64,000 nucleotides of DNA from Neobacillus sp. CF12 (GTDB taxonomy: Bacteria; Bacillota; Bacilli; Bacillales; Cytobacillaceae), in contig NZ_JAUCEU010000007.1 of NCBI RefSeq assembly GCF_030348765.1, positions 2,102,501 through 2,166,500 of the forward strand, in the 5' to 3' direction. A program made the position numbers and the translations under genes. This document shows positions 39,980-49,633 of this stretch, piece after piece (the stretch's first letter is position 1; each line of letters begins with the position of its first letter). The notes under the pieces are model-generated. The model had not been told where the DNA came from, searched no databases, and worked only from the letters and a program-made list of their open reading frames with translations.

Positions 39980-40009
39980 CTTGACTAAGGTCATTTTACT
40001 ATAGTCAAG
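39980..40009. promoter_or_regulatory. Inverted repeat upstream of yloU-fakA
   Basis: CTTGACTA (39980-39987) and TAGTCAAG (40002-40009), a perfect 8-bp inverted repeat with a 14-base centre, about 30-60 bases upstream of the yloU start and in the divergent rpmB-yloU region. No T-run, so not a terminator; an operator or leader hairpin is possible. Confidence 0.45.
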
Positions 40010-40198
40010 AAAAATATGAAAGCGATACTTTCTTCTTATTGGTTTTAGAGACATTAATCATGCATGTCAAGGTATTTTTCTTGAAACCTTTATTAAACAC
40101 TATTGCATTCACAAAGGTTGTATGATAAATTATTAAGGTATCTTTAGACAATAACGTAAATGCTGTATAAAGCTTTGGGTATTAAGGAGGGAATCATT

Positions 40199-40387
40199 AT
40201 GCCACGTAAATGTGTTGTAACTGGAAAGAAAACTACAACTGGTAACGCACGTTCTCACGCTATGAACGCGAACAAGCGTACATGGGGTGCTAACCTACAA
40301 AAAGTACGTATTCTTGTTGATGGAAAGCCTAAGCGTGTTTGGGTTTCTACAAGAGCGTTAAGATCTGGTAAAGTAGAACGCGTTTAA
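40199..40387 (+). CDS. rpmB: 50S ribosomal protein L28
   Basis: Large-subunit protein. The ATG at 40199 with TAAGGAGGG upstream gives 62 residues, [20 protein letters not shown]; the frame is open 13 codons further but that part is leader. It retains a single cysteine (Cys5) and no CxxC zinc pair, like B. subtilis RpmB. It stands alone on the plus strand against the flow of neighbours, divergent from yloU, with its own terminator. Confidence 0.97.
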   Translation: MPRKCVVTGKKTTTGNARSHAMNANKRTWGANLQKVRILVDGKPKRVWVSTRALRSGKVERV

Positions 40388-40394
40388 TATGTTT

Positions 40395-40424
40395 GGGCAT
40401 CCTTCAATAGGGTGCCCTTTCTTA
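40395..40424 (+). terminator. Intrinsic terminator of rpmB
   Basis: GGGCATCC-TTCAATA-GGGTGCCC then TTTCTTATT on the plus strand. Confidence 0.8.
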
Positions 40425-40449
40425 TTATCTTTCCCATAATTCCACAAAA

Positions 40450-40477
40450 TAAAAAAGCACCCTATAAAAGGTGCTTA
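40450..40477 (-). terminator. Intrinsic terminator of spoVM
   Basis: Minus strand AAGCACC-N8-GGTGCTTTTTT, 7-bp stem and T-run, between spoVM and the rpmB terminator. Confidence 0.78.
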
Positions 40478-40487
40478 GACAGTTATT

Positions 40488-40571
40488 CTATTCATTCTTT
40501 TTAAATGCACCAATCATCGCTCGGACAAGTCCACCTAAAAACTTTGGCAGTTTAATTGTATAAAACTTCAT
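40488..40571 (-). CDS. spoVM: Stage V sporulation protein SpoVM (27 residues)
   Basis: Tiny amphipathic-helix peptide that senses positive membrane curvature on the forespore and anchors SpoIVA to start the spore coat. Reading the minus strand from ATG at 40571 gives a 27-residue peptide that starts MKFYTIKLPKFLGG and ends AFKKNE, nearly the same as B. subtilis SpoVM (26 residues), including Pro9, essential for curvature recognition. A GAGGAGGG ribosome site lies six bases upstream. It is too short for ORF callers. Its place between rpmB and thiN is exactly as in B. subtilis and supports an endospore former. A sigma-E-like promoter could lie upstream, but I cannot fix it. Confidence 0.96.
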   Translation of the reverse strand: MKFYTIKLPKFLGGLVRAMIGAFKKNE

Positions 40572-40665
40572 TATGTCCCTCCTCACCATCTCACACATCT
40601 AACTTCTCTCGTACGCCCTTACTATTTTATTCACACGGACGAAATCAGTACCTCATAAATCGGTA

Positions 40666-41313
40666 TTAATCATTACTTCTTATCACTAATAATATGCCTT
40701 CCGAAAATGAAAAAGTACCATTATCACTAATAAGTTCATTACTAATACATAATGTTGAGCCGATAGAAATATGACGATTTTTTAATGGATATTTAAAGCC
40801 ATCAAGAGTGAGACCTTTTACATGAAGGGTTAGGGGAACAAACGAAACATACTTTTTATCTTCCCTCTTATTTATTTTATAACTTCCTGGACCTTTTAAT
40901 GATATGATATTTTGTTTATCAATAAGAAAAATGTTGCAGCTATTTGTTTCCATTAATGGCGTTACCATTAATTGGACATTTGCTAAAAAATGGTCTAACC
41001 TGCCACCACTTGCTCCAAAGATTCTGATTTGATCTGGTTTTTGTTCGATGGCCCAATTCAAAGCAAGCTCCATATCTGTTTCATTTTTTTCAGGCTTATA
41101 CCTCTTCAGGTCTTTAACAAATCCTTCAATCAGCATATATTCTTCTTCGGAAACAGAATCGAAGTCTCCAAAAGCTATCTTAGGTGTAATATTCTTTTTT
41201 ATCAGGGTATAGACCCCTCGGTCTACACCAACCCAAATCTCTCTGTCTCCTATGTAATCATTTAAATTGGGCAGAAGTTCCTCAGGACCTCCAGCTAAAA
41301 TATTTATTTGCAC
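40666..41313 (-). CDS. thiN: Thiamine pyrophosphokinase
   Basis: Makes thiamine pyrophosphate from thiamine and ATP. Conserved motifs: ILAGGPEELLP near the start, AFGDFDS, ETDMELALNWA, FGASGGRLDH and the C-terminal GSTLCISNELI/GTFSFSEGILL. A GTG start at 41313 follows AGGGGG six bases upstream and gives 215 residues, close to B. subtilis ThiN (214); the frame is open 12 codons further. It follows rpe after a terminator. Confidence 0.95.
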   Translation of the reverse strand: MQINILAGGPEELLPNLNDYIGDREIWVGVDRGVYTLIKKNITPKIAFGDFDSVSEEEYMLIEGFVKDLKRYKPEKNETDMELALNWAIEQKPDQIRIFGASGGRLDHFLANVQLMVTPLMETNSCNIFLIDKQNIISLKGPGSYKINKREDKKYVSFVPLTLHVKGLTLDGFKYPLKNRHISIGSTLCISNELISDNGTFSFSEGILLVIRSND

Positions 41314-41333
41314 TTCAATCCCCCTTTTTACTG

Positions 41334-41362
41334 CAAAAAAAGCCAGCAAAATAGCCGGCTTT
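41334..41362 (-). terminator. Intrinsic terminator of rpe
   Basis: Minus strand AAAGCCGGC / GCTGGCTTTTTTT (one mismatch in the stem) between rpe and thiN. Confidence 0.8.
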
Positions 41363-41369
41363 GAGTTTT

Positions 41370-42014
41370 CTAACCTCTTATTGATAATATGGCTGCTTCG
41401 TAGTCCTCTTTATTATAAATAGCAGAACCTGCAACTAGAACATTAGCACCTGCTTCAATACATAATTTTGCAGTTTCAGGATTTACCCCGCCATCAATTT
41501 CTATCTCAATTTCTTTTCCTTTTTCATCCGCCATTTTCTTTACTTTCCTTATTTTAGGAAGGACTTCAGGGATGAAACTTTGTCCACCAAAGCCTGGATT
41601 TACGGACATTAACAACACCATATCAATATCTGCTAATATATGCTCAATACTGTCAACAGGAGTAGCGGGGTTTAACACCACTCCGGCTTTTATTCCAAAT
41701 GATTTAATATGGTGAATCGTTCGGTGAAGGTGTCGACACGCTTCAACATGAACAGTAATGTAATCTGCTCCTGCTTTAGCAAAGTTCTCAATGTATTGGT
41801 CTGGATTTTCTATCATAAGATGTACATCCAGGGGAAGCTTTGTGACTGGACGAATTGCCTCAACAATTAATGGCCCTATCGTAATATTTGGAACAAAATG
41901 ACCGTCCATAACATCGATATGAATATAGTCAGCCCCTGCCCTTTCAACTGCAGCGATTTCTTCACCTAATCTGGCAAAATCAGCAGAAAGGATGGAAGGT
42001 GCAATTTTCACCAT
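41370..42014 (-). CDS. rpe: Ribulose-phosphate 3-epimerase
   Basis: Interconverts ribulose 5-phosphate and xylulose 5-phosphate in the pentose phosphate pathway. TIM-barrel motifs: [13 protein letters not shown] at the start, [17 protein letters not shown] (metal His and Asp), [23 protein letters not shown] and EIDGGVN near the C-terminus. 214 residues. It starts 2 bases after the rsgA stop, so it is part of the prpC-prkC-rsgA-rpe unit. Confidence 0.97.
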   Translation of the reverse strand: MVKIAPSILSADFARLGEEIAAVERAGADYIHIDVMDGHFVPNITIGPLIVEAIRPVTKLPLDVHLMIENPDQYIENFAKAGADYITVHVEACRHLHRTIHHIKSFGIKAGVVLNPATPVDSIEHILADIDMVLLMSVNPGFGGQSFIPEVLPKIRKVKKMADEKGKEIEIEIDGGVNPETAKLCIEAGANVLVAGSAIYNKEDYEAAILSIRG

Positions 42015-42016
42015 AA

Positions 42017-42898
42017 CTAATACCTCGGCTTTCTATCTTTTATTTCTTGAAGGAAATCAACATAATGCTGATAACGATATTGAGTAATTACTTGTGATTC
42101 AACCGCTTGTTTTACAGCACATTTAGGCTCACTAATATGTAAACAGGCTCTAAATTTGCAATTTTCACTTTCCCTTTGCATTTCTGGAAAGCAATATGCC
42201 AACTCTTCTGCTTCAATAGTCGTAAATTCCAATGAACTAAATCCCGGTGTGTCAGCAATCAGACCCTTACCGATACTAATTAGTTCAACGTGTCGGGTGG
42301 TATGTTTACCTCTGCCTAAATGGGAAGAAATATCATTGGTTTTTAGTTCAAGGTCAGGTCGCAGCACATTTAAAAGCGATGATTTGCCGACTCCCGATTG
42401 GCCGGCAAAAACAGATATTTTATCTTCGACATGTGGATTTAAAGCCTCAATACCTACTTCGGTTTCAGATGAAGTAAGTAATACTTCATACCCAATCTTT
42501 CTATATTGATCAGCGTATTCCGAAATCTTCTGTTTTTCATTGTCGTTGGTTAAATCCATTTTTGTAATACAAATAAGTGGTTGAATATGATTATATTCGA
42601 CAAGAACAAGAAACCTATCTAAAAGCACGGTACTAAAGGCTGGTTCAACTGCGGAAAAGACAAGAATAGCTTGATCTACATTTGCAATAGGCGGACGAAC
42701 AAGTTCATTCTTCCTTTCCTTTACTTCCATAATATAACCTTCTCGATCATTTTCCGCCTGAAAAATAACTTCATCGCCGACAAGAGGTGTAATTTTGTTT
42801 TTCCGAAACACACCTCTTCCCCTGCATTGAATCATTTCTCCATTATGAAGCACATAATAAAAACCACTTAATGCTTTTACAATTTTTCCTTCAGGCAT
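42017..42898 (-). CDS. rsgA: Ribosome small-subunit-dependent GTPase RsgA (CpgA/YloQ)
   Basis: Circularly permuted GTPase in late 30S maturation; in B. subtilis (CpgA) it also affects cell-wall synthesis and detoxifies 4-phosphoerythronate. Order visible: OB domain at the N-terminus ([18 protein letters not shown]), G4 ITKMDL, G1 [15 protein letters not shown]3 DTPGFSS, and a C-terminal zinc domain ([20 protein letters not shown]). The ATG at 42898 (293 residues, [10 protein letters not shown]) has AAGGAG seven bases upstream; a GTG two codons earlier also opens the frame. It lies next to PrkC, which phosphorylates it in B. subtilis. Confidence 0.96.
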   Translation of the reverse strand: MPEGKIVKALSGFYYVLHNGEMIQCRGRGVFRKNKITPLVGDEVIFQAENDREGYIMEVKERKNELVRPPIANVDQAILVFSAVEPAFSTVLLDRFLVLVEYNHIQPLICITKMDLTNDNEKQKISEYADQYRKIGYEVLLTSSETEVGIEALNPHVEDKISVFAGQSGVGKSSLLNVLRPDLELKTNDISSHLGRGKHTTRHVELISIGKGLIADTPGFSSLEFTTIEAEELAYCFPEMQRESENCKFRACLHISEPKCAVKQAVESQVITQYRYQHYVDFLQEIKDRKPRY

Positions 42899-42925
42899 AG
42901 CCACACTCCTTGATATTTCATAACA

Positions 42926-44884
42926 TTACTCTGGATAAGGAACAGACTCATCTGCAACCACGGTATCTTCTCTAATAACCTTAAATCCAGCTTCCCCTTC
43001 AGGTGGAACTAAGAGTTCAATTGTAATTTTAGTTGTTGCCGTAATCGTTCGGGTATCTGCTGGTGTTGTCATACTGCGATTAGCATCTTGAATGTAAATA
43101 AGTACTTTTTGCTCTTGACCTGGTTCCGTACCAGTATATTCAACAGTTATTTCTCGAAAAACAGTTCTAGGCGGCTTCTCTTCTTTTCCTTTTGAAATAA
43201 CAACAGAAACCGTCTCACCCTTTTTCATTTCAGTTCCTGGTGGAGGAGACTGAGAAATAATATTTCCTACAGGAACATTATCATCGAATTTTTCCTCTGT
43301 AGCATCAAGGGTAAGACCGACGGAATCAACATAATCTTGAGCACCTTTTGTATTAGATTGCGTTAAATCTCTTAAGATTATTTTCTCTGGCCCCTTACTA
43401 ACTTCAAACTCTAAGATTGTATCTTCAGGGACGACTTCTTCGCCGCTTTCAGGTTTTTGACTTAGGATTGTTCCCTTGTCACTATCATCGAATACTTCCG
43501 TTATTTTAATATCCTTAAAATCTTGGTTATCAAGTAATCGAATCACATCATTATAATTGCGGTTCGTATAATCGGATAATTCAAACTTCTCTTTTCCAAT
43601 ACTGAAATAGATCGTAATAGCAGTATCTTCCTTTACGGTACTTCCTTCTTCAGGATTGGTTTTTATTACCTTTCCTTCTTCTATTTCTTCATGGGTACTC
43701 TCGATTTCTTCATCAACCTGCAGACCCGAAGCCTCTATTTTTGCAATTGCCTCATCTAATTCCATGCCGCTAACATCAGGAATGGTAACATCTTTAGGAG
43801 AGATCAGGCCTGGTAATACTAGAAAAGTAAATAACCCTAATAATGATAACACTAAGAAAGTTGTGATTAAGATAGCCGGCCACTTTTTACGTTTTTTCTT
43901 CTCTTTTCCTTTTGTTACGTTATCATTACCTTTATTTTTATCCTGACTATGTACCAATGTTTCATCTAGATTTTGGAGAGGACGATGATCATTCGTAATG
44001 ATCGGGATTGCTTTTGTTGCCTCGTCATCAATCGGAATAACAAATTTCGTTTCATTTATTCTCTCTGAATCCAGTGCTGTCCTTAAATCTTCCTCCACTT
44101 CCTCTACTGAGTTATAACGATGAAAGGAATCCTTTGCTGTTGCCTTCAGAACAATATTTTCAACACTCTGTGGGATGTTCGGGTTCCACCTTCTTACTGA
44201 GGGTGTTTCCGATTGCAAATGCTTCAAGGCAATTGAAACAGCAGATTCACCTGAAAAAGGAAGCCTGCCTGTTAATAATTCAAACATGACAATCCCCAAA
44301 GAATAAATATCAGATTTCTTATTTGCCATACCTCCACGAGCTTGTTCTGGTGACAAATAATGTACTGAGCCAAGAACTGAATTGGTTTGGGTAATACTGG
44401 TTGCGCTTAACGCCATTGCAATGCCAAAATCAGTAATTTTTACCGTACCATAACGGTCAACAAGGATATTTTGCGGCTTGATATCCCGGTGTATAATATG
44501 GTTTTGGTGGGCATGTGATATGGCAGATGTCAGTTGTTTCATTATTTCAATTGTATCTTCAACCTTCAACGGTGAATTTTGTTGTATGTACTGTTTTAAT
44601 GTTTGACCTTCAACATATTCCATAACAATAAAATAAAGATCATTTTCTTCCCCAACATCATAGATACTAACAATATTAGGGTGCGCTAAACTTGTTGCGG
44701 ATTGGGCTTCTCTACGGAATCTGCGGATAAATTCTTCATCGTTAGCAAAATCAAGGCGAAGCATTTTGACAGCTACATCACGGTCTAGAATCATGTCGTG
44801 GGCTAAATAAACATTGGCCATTCCGCCCCCGCCAATCATTTCTAGGACTTTATAGCGACCGCTTAATCGTTTTCCAATCAACAT
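42926..44884 (-). CDS. prkC: Eukaryotic-like Ser/Thr protein kinase with PASTA domains PrkC
   Basis: Membrane kinase that senses muropeptides and affects spore germination and envelope homeostasis. Kinase domain at ~10-270: glycine loop GGGGMANVY, Lys40, HRDIKPQN with Asp134, DFG at 152-154. A lysine-rich juxtamembrane part leads to one transmembrane helix at ~336-358. Three PASTA repeats (~363-430, 432-498, 500-567) and a further C-terminal beta domain lie outside. 652 residues, near the B. subtilis size. Its ATG overlaps the prpC stop (TAATG). Confidence 0.97.
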   Translation of the reverse strand: MLIGKRLSGRYKVLEMIGGGGMANVYLAHDMILDRDVAVKMLRLDFANDEEFIRRFRREAQSATSLAHPNIVSIYDVGEENDLYFIVMEYVEGQTLKQYIQQNSPLKVEDTIEIMKQLTSAISHAHQNHIIHRDIKPQNILVDRYGTVKITDFGIAMALSATSITQTNSVLGSVHYLSPEQARGGMANKKSDIYSLGIVMFELLTGRLPFSGESAVSIALKHLQSETPSVRRWNPNIPQSVENIVLKATAKDSFHRYNSVEEVEEDLRTALDSERINETKFVIPIDDEATKAIPIITNDHRPLQNLDETLVHSQDKNKGNDNVTKGKEKKKRKKWPAILITTFLVLSLLGLFTFLVLPGLISPKDVTIPDVSGMELDEAIAKIEASGLQVDEEIESTHEEIEEGKVIKTNPEEGSTVKEDTAITIYFSIGKEKFELSDYTNRNYNDVIRLLDNQDFKDIKITEVFDDSDKGTILSQKPESGEEVVPEDTILEFEVSKGPEKIILRDLTQSNTKGAQDYVDSVGLTLDATEEKFDDNVPVGNIISQSPPPGTEMKKGETVSVVISKGKEEKPPRTVFREITVEYTGTEPGQEQKVLIYIQDANRSMTTPADTRTITATTKITIELLVPPEGEAGFKVIREDTVVADESVPYPE

Positions 44885-45636
44885 TATTCATCACCCTCGC
44901 AAAAATCAGAAAACTCTACAATCGCAAGTGTAATGTTATCCTCTCCCCCATTCTCATTTGCAAGGGAAATAAGGGTACTTGCTTTTTGCTCCAAAGGTTC
45001 TTCATTTGTCAGAATGGTTTTCATTTCTTTTTCATTTACTTTATTTGAAAGACCATCAGAACATAATAGAAGAATATCCCCCTCCTCAAATATAATCGTT
45101 TTGATATCCATCTCGACTGCTTTTTCAGTCCCAAGAGCTCTAAGGAGTACATTTTTACGGGGATGATGCTCTGCATCTTCTCGAGATATTTGACCTGTTC
45201 GAACAAGTTCATTTACTAATGAATGGTCTTCTGTAACCTGTTTAAAACCTGACTCATTCAATAAATAACAACGACTGTCACCTATGTTTGCAATTGTAAC
45301 AAATCGTTCGGTACTTATTGCTGCAACAACGGTAGTCCCCATACCATCACATTCTAAATGGTTCAATGCATGATTAAAAAGCAAATTATTGACGTTTGTA
45401 ATTTGCTCTCTTAACCAATTTTCTGCATCTCCAGCAGTTGAAATACCATTTGAAGTTTCCCAGTCGTTCTTCAACTGAGTGATGGTCATTTCGCTTGCAA
45501 CATCACCAGCACGGTGACCGCCCATACCATCTGCAACAATGGCTAAGCGGTGACCGTCCTTATTTACAAATATTCCTCCAGCATCTTCATTATGTTGTCT
45601 GACCTTGCCTTGATCAGTCATAAATACTGCTTTCAA
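44884..45636 (-). CDS. prpC: PP2C-type Ser/Thr phosphatase PrpC
   Basis: Mn2+-dependent phosphatase that reverses PrkC. PP2C motifs: RQHNEDAGG, VADGMGGHRAGDVAS, GMGTTVVA, IGDSRCYLL, LCSDGLSNKV and GGEDNITL. Best start is a TTG at 45636 (250 residues), aligning with the B. subtilis N-terminus and with GAGGTG six bases upstream; a GTG at 45645 overlapping the rlmN stop (GTGA) is possible, with AGGAG upstream. Coupled to prkC. Confidence 0.95.
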   Translation of the reverse strand: MKAVFMTDQGKVRQHNEDAGGIFVNKDGHRLAIVADGMGGHRAGDVASEMTITQLKNDWETSNGISTAGDAENWLREQITNVNNLLFNHALNHLECDGMGTTVVAAISTERFVTIANIGDSRCYLLNESGFKQVTEDHSLVNELVRTGQISREDAEHHPRKNVLLRALGTEKAVEMDIKTIIFEEGDILLLCSDGLSNKVNEKEMKTILTNEEPLEQKASTLISLANENGGEDNITLAIVEFSDFCEGDE

Positions 45637-45641
45637 AACTT

Positions 45642-46733
45642 TCACCTCGTCTCCTCTTTTCGCTCCTTTGCACGAAGTTGTCCACATGCTGCGTCAATAT
45701 CGTGACCTTGCTCCCTGCGAATCGTAACATTAATACCACGATTTTTGAGCGTTTTTTCAAATGCAAAAATTTTATCCTTTGGAGTCCGTACATAGTCCCT
45801 CTCGGGTACATAATTCACAGGAATTAAATTAACATGGCATTTTAGCCCCTTCAAAAGGCTGGCTAACTCTTCTGCATGTTCAACAGAATCATTTACACCG
45901 CCAAAAAGTCCATATTCAAAGCTAATTCTTCGACCTGTCTTATCGATATAATACCTTACAGATTTCATTAAGTCATCAAGTTTATACGCCCTGTTGATAG
46001 GCATTAACCGAGACCTTAATTCCGTGTTTGGCGCGTGTAATGAAATCGCAAAATTAATCTGCATATTTTCATCCGCAAATTGATAAATTTTCGGAACAAT
46101 GCCGCTGGTCGATACTGTGATGTGGCGTGCCCCGATCATCAATCCTTTATCATGATTAATAATCTTTAAAAACGCCATCATATTATCATAATTGTCAAAA
46201 GGCTCTCCAATCCCCATAATGACAACTGAACTGACGCGCTCATCAGTCTCATCAAGAGCTTGCTGCACCGTAACAACCTGAGCAACAATTTCACCTGCTT
46301 CTAAATGACGTTTAAGCCCGCCAAGTGTTGATGCACAAAAAGTACAACCAATCCGGCAGCCAACTTGTGTTGTTACACACACCGAATTACCATAATCATG
46401 ACGCATTAAAACTGTTTCAATGGAGTAGCCATCGTGAAGCTCAAATAGAAATTTAATGGTTCCATCAGATGAAGTTTGCTGAATAATGGTTTTTAATGTG
46501 GTGAGTTGGAAATTCTCTGATAGTTTATCACGTAACCCTTTTGGTAAATTACTCATATCTTCAAATGAAGTTACTCTTTTTTTGTAGAGCCAATCAAAGA
46601 CTTGTTCTGCGCGAAATGGTTTCTCGCCATTATTCGTCAGCCAATCCTTTATTTCATGAAGTTCCAGTGAATAAATAGACGTTTTTTTTATGTCCAATGT
46701 TGTATTGTTCTCAGTTGTATTTAATTGTTCCAA
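45642..46733 (-). CDS. rlmN: Dual-specificity rRNA/tRNA adenine-C2 methyltransferase RlmN
   Basis: Radical-SAM enzyme that makes m2A2503 in 23S rRNA and m2A37 in tRNAs. The iron-sulfur motif [10 protein letters not shown] (CxxxCxxC) is present, with [11 protein letters not shown] and [12 protein letters not shown]; the C-terminal Cys in [11 protein letters not shown] is the second methyl-carrying cysteine. 363 residues, same as B. subtilis YloN. It starts 3 bases after rsmB and its stop overlaps the prpC start region. Confidence 0.97.
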   Translation of the reverse strand: MEQLNTTENNTTLDIKKTSIYSLELHEIKDWLTNNGEKPFRAEQVFDWLYKKRVTSFEDMSNLPKGLRDKLSENFQLTTLKTIIQQTSSDGTIKFLFELHDGYSIETVLMRHDYGNSVCVTTQVGCRIGCTFCASTLGGLKRHLEAGEIVAQVVTVQQALDETDERVSSVVIMGIGEPFDNYDNMMAFLKIINHDKGLMIGARHITVSTSGIVPKIYQFADENMQINFAISLHAPNTELRSRLMPINRAYKLDDLMKSVRYYIDKTGRRISFEYGLFGGVNDSVEHAEELASLLKGLKCHVNLIPVNYVPERDYVRTPKDKIFAFEKTLKNRGINVTIRREQGHDIDAACGQLRAKERKEETR

Positions 46734-46736
46734 CTG

Positions 46737-48086
46737 TTACACCTTCTTTCTTAAGCTTGCGATAAAGAACCCGTCGGATCCAAAATCTTGTGGGAAAATT
46801 TGCAAATATCCATCTGTTACTAGTGGTTGAATTGCCTCAGGCATTCTATCTTTAAATGTAATGTCCAATTCAAACTCAGGATGATCGTCTAAAAATTTGC
46901 TGACAGTATTTTCATTTTCCTCTTTATCTACTGTACACGTACTATAGACAAGAATTCCACCTTTTTTCACTAAAGGGGAAACAGAGTCCAATAAATTTTG
47001 CTGTATGGTACTTAATTGATAAAGGTCTTGTTCTTTTTTTGTATATTTCATATCAGGTTTTCTTCTCATTACACCTAGTCCAGAACATGGTGCATCGAGA
47101 AGTATTCTATCAAAGTATTCTTTATCGAAATGGTCTCCTGCATTTCTAGAATCCATTGCGATTGTCCTTATATTACCCAAACCTAGACGTTTGGCATTTT
47201 CATTAATTAATTTTACTTTATGTTCATGTAAATCGAGGGAAATAACTCCTCCGGTTAGTTTCATTGTTTCAGCAATATGAGTACTTTTTCCACCGGGAGC
47301 GGCGCAGGCATCTAGAATCAATTCATTTTCGTTTGGTCCTAATGCATAGGCTGCAAGCATTGAACTTTCATCTTGAATGGTAATGAAACCTTTTTTAAAT
47401 GCCCTCGAAAAGGCTAGATTTCCTTTCAATGCCCTAATTGCTTCAGGAATAATAGGACTTCTTTCAATTTGAAAGCCTTCTTCATCAAGATCTTCAATAC
47501 ATTCACGTACAGTGGTCTTTGTTAAATTCACTCTCGCCGTTTGTAACGGAGCAGTTAAGTTAATTTCACACATTTCTTTGGTTCTTTCAAAACCAAATTG
47601 GCTTACCCACCGCTTAACAAGCCATTCTGGGTGACTCGTTTCGATGGACAGTCGTTCAATTGGGTCACTTACTGCATCCATTGATGGAAGACCCTCACGC
47701 TGTATACTTCTCAATACTCCATTTACCATCCCTGAAATTCCCTTATGACCACGCTTTTTCGCAATTTCTACTGCTTCAAAAATGGCTGCTCGATCAGGAA
47801 TTTTATCAAGATAAACCATTTGATAAAGGGTAATCCGTAATAGCTGTAGTACCCAATTTTCTAACTTCTTACTGTTTTTAATAAAGGGCTTCAAAAAGAA
47901 ATCCAGCGCCATCTTCCTTTGCAAAGTTCCGTAAGTTAGTTCTGTCAAGAGCCCTGTATCAATCGGAGAAAGTTTGTTTTTCTCAATGGTACTATTCAAC
48001 AGTAGATTACTGTATGATTGGTTCTTTTCAATGTTTTCGAGTAAATCCATTGCTGCTTCCCGCACATTTCTTCGTTTATTCGTCAT
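46737..48086 (-). CDS. rsmB: 16S rRNA (cytosine-967-C5)-methyltransferase RsmB
   Basis: Methylates C967 of 16S rRNA with SAM. An N-terminal NusB-like helical RNA-binding domain (~1-130; MDLLENIEKNQSYSN, LLTELTYGTLQRK) precedes a Rossmann methyltransferase with DACAAPGGKSTHIAE, DAPCSGLGVMRRKPD and YSTCTVDKEENE; the two Cys of the last motifs are catalytic. 449 residues. It lies between fmt and rlmN with gaps of one and three bases. Confidence 0.96.
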   Translation of the reverse strand: MTNKRRNVREAAMDLLENIEKNQSYSNLLLNSTIEKNKLSPIDTGLLTELTYGTLQRKMALDFFLKPFIKNSKKLENWVLQLLRITLYQMVYLDKIPDRAAIFEAVEIAKKRGHKGISGMVNGVLRSIQREGLPSMDAVSDPIERLSIETSHPEWLVKRWVSQFGFERTKEMCEINLTAPLQTARVNLTKTTVRECIEDLDEEGFQIERSPIIPEAIRALKGNLAFSRAFKKGFITIQDESSMLAAYALGPNENELILDACAAPGGKSTHIAETMKLTGGVISLDLHEHKVKLINENAKRLGLGNIRTIAMDSRNAGDHFDKEYFDRILLDAPCSGLGVMRRKPDMKYTKKEQDLYQLSTIQQNLLDSVSPLVKKGGILVYSTCTVDKEENENTVSKFLDDHPEFELDITFKDRMPEAIQPLVTDGYLQIFPQDFGSDGFFIASLRKKV

Positions 48087-48087
48087 T

Positions 48088-49032
48088 TTATTCTCCTAGT
48101 CTGCTGCCAACTAAGATTTTAGATCCTGCACCTCGATAAAACTCTTCACTTGTCATTTTTGTTTTACCAGAGGGCTGAAGCTCTTTTATCTTAATAGCTG
48201 TTTCATCACCTGTTGATACAGTAATACCATCAGGATCATTTTTTATTATCATCCCATGGTCTTCACTCTTTACACCAATAACCTTCTCAGAACGCCAAAT
48301 CTTCAAAGTCTGGCCATCAATTGTTGTAAAAGCGACCGGCCATGGATTTAATCCTCGAATATGGTTATAGATTTCTTCCCCAGTTTTGGACCAATCAATT
48401 TTCTCCTGCTCCCTTTTAATGTTATAAGCAAACGTTGCTTCATCATTATTTTGAGGGATTGGGGTTAATTTACCTTCTAACAGCTTTGGAAGTGTTTCTG
48501 ATAGTAACGCCGCCCCTGCTGCACTAAGTTTATTATGAAGTGAACCAACATTATCTTCCTCGGTGATTTCAACTTCTACTTGCGTTAAGATATCACCTGC
48601 ATCCAATTTTTCTACCATATACATGATGGTAATGCCTGTTTTCTTTTTTCCTTGGATAAGGGCATAATGAATGGGTGCTCCACCACGAAGTTCGGGAAGA
48701 AGTGAGGCATGGACATTAATACAACGATGTGCCGGAGCCTCTAATATCTCCTTCGGTAATATTTGCCCAAAAGCAGCAGTTATGATTAAATCGGGATTTA
48801 GGGAAATTATCTTTTCCAGCTCTTCTTTTTGACGGATTTTCTCTGGTTGATAAATCGGGATTCCATGCTTTAATGCTTCAACTTTTACTGGCGGCGGTGT
48901 TAACACTTTCTTTCTTCCAACCGGTCTGTCAGGCTGTGTTACTACACCAATAACCTCATAACCGTCCTCAATAATTCTACGTAACACGGGTACTGAAAAA
49001 TCGGGGGTACCCATAAACACGATTTTCGTCAT
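48088..49032 (-). CDS. fmt: Methionyl-tRNA formyltransferase
   Basis: Formylates initiator Met-tRNA with 10-formyltetrahydrofolate. Motifs: [13 protein letters not shown] at the N-terminus, [20 protein letters not shown] with the catalytic Asn/His/Asp neighbourhood, GAGSKIL at the C-terminal OB domain. 314 residues. The start overlaps the def stop by four bases, the conserved def-fmt pair that handles both ends of formyl-methionine chemistry. Confidence 0.97.
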   Translation of the reverse strand: MTKIVFMGTPDFSVPVLRRIIEDGYEVIGVVTQPDRPVGRKKVLTPPPVKVEALKHGIPIYQPEKIRQKEELEKIISLNPDLIITAAFGQILPKEILEAPAHRCINVHASLLPELRGGAPIHYALIQGKKKTGITIMYMVEKLDAGDILTQVEVEITEEDNVGSLHNKLSAAGAALLSETLPKLLEGKLTPIPQNNDEATFAYNIKREQEKIDWSKTGEEIYNHIRGLNPWPVAFTTIDGQTLKIWRSEKVIGVKSEDHGMIIKNDPDGITVSTGDETAIKIKELQPSGKTKMTSEEFYRGAGSKILVGSRLGE

Positions 49033-49514
49033 TCAATTTCTACTCCTTTTAACTCATCTTCCTCGAGATATCGAGTAACTTTCGTTGTAAATAATATCCC
49101 GTCCAAATGATCTAGTTCATGAAGTATTGCTCTAGCGAGAAATTCTTCTGCTTCAAGTGTGTACTTTTTCCCTTTTCGATTATATGCCTCAATCATAACG
49201 TAATTTGGTCTAGTTACTTCACCAAAAAGGTCTGGAAAACTTAAACACCCTTCTGGACCAGATTGCTCTCCAGATGTTTTTATGATGTGAGGGTTGATCA
49301 TCTCAATCGTTCCTAATTCATTATCAATATCGACGATGGCAATTCTTTGATCGATGCCAATTTGTGGAGCAGCTAGTCCAACTCCGTCGTATTCAATCAT
49401 TGTGTCATACATATCATCAAGCAATTTAGCAAGCATTCTGTCAAATTTCACTACAGGCCTGCATTTTTTTTCAAGTACCTCTGCTGGGTAGGTAACTATT
49501 TTTTGGATAGCCAA
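49029..49514 (-). CDS. def: Peptide deformylase
   Basis: Removes the formyl group from nascent peptides. Metal-binding motifs are complete: [17 protein letters not shown] (Cys ligand) and HELDHLDG (two His ligands and catalytic Glu). 161 residues, type 1 like B. subtilis DefA. It follows priA across 120 non-coding bases and overlaps fmt. Confidence 0.97.
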   Translation of the reverse strand: MAIQKIVTYPAEVLEKKCRPVVKFDRMLAKLLDDMYDTMIEYDGVGLAAPQIGIDQRIAIVDIDNELGTIEMINPHIIKTSGEQSGPEGCLSFPDLFGEVTRPNYVMIEAYNRKGKKYTLEAEEFLARAILHELDHLDGILFTTKVTRYLEEDELKGVEIE

Positions 49515-49633
49515 TGATGTTCCTCCATCTATTTCGTTGTTGTCATATTTTTTTATCTATTTGTTATTTATTACTATACATTTTCACCCAATTTACTTCT
49601 ACATAACCTTTTGTATCAAGGAATTTATGTGTT

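Noticed and set aside
40068..40135. Promoter for rpmB (TTGAAA or TATGAT boxes)
   Set aside because: The candidate boxes are not at proper spacing, so no promoter is claimed although one must exist here.
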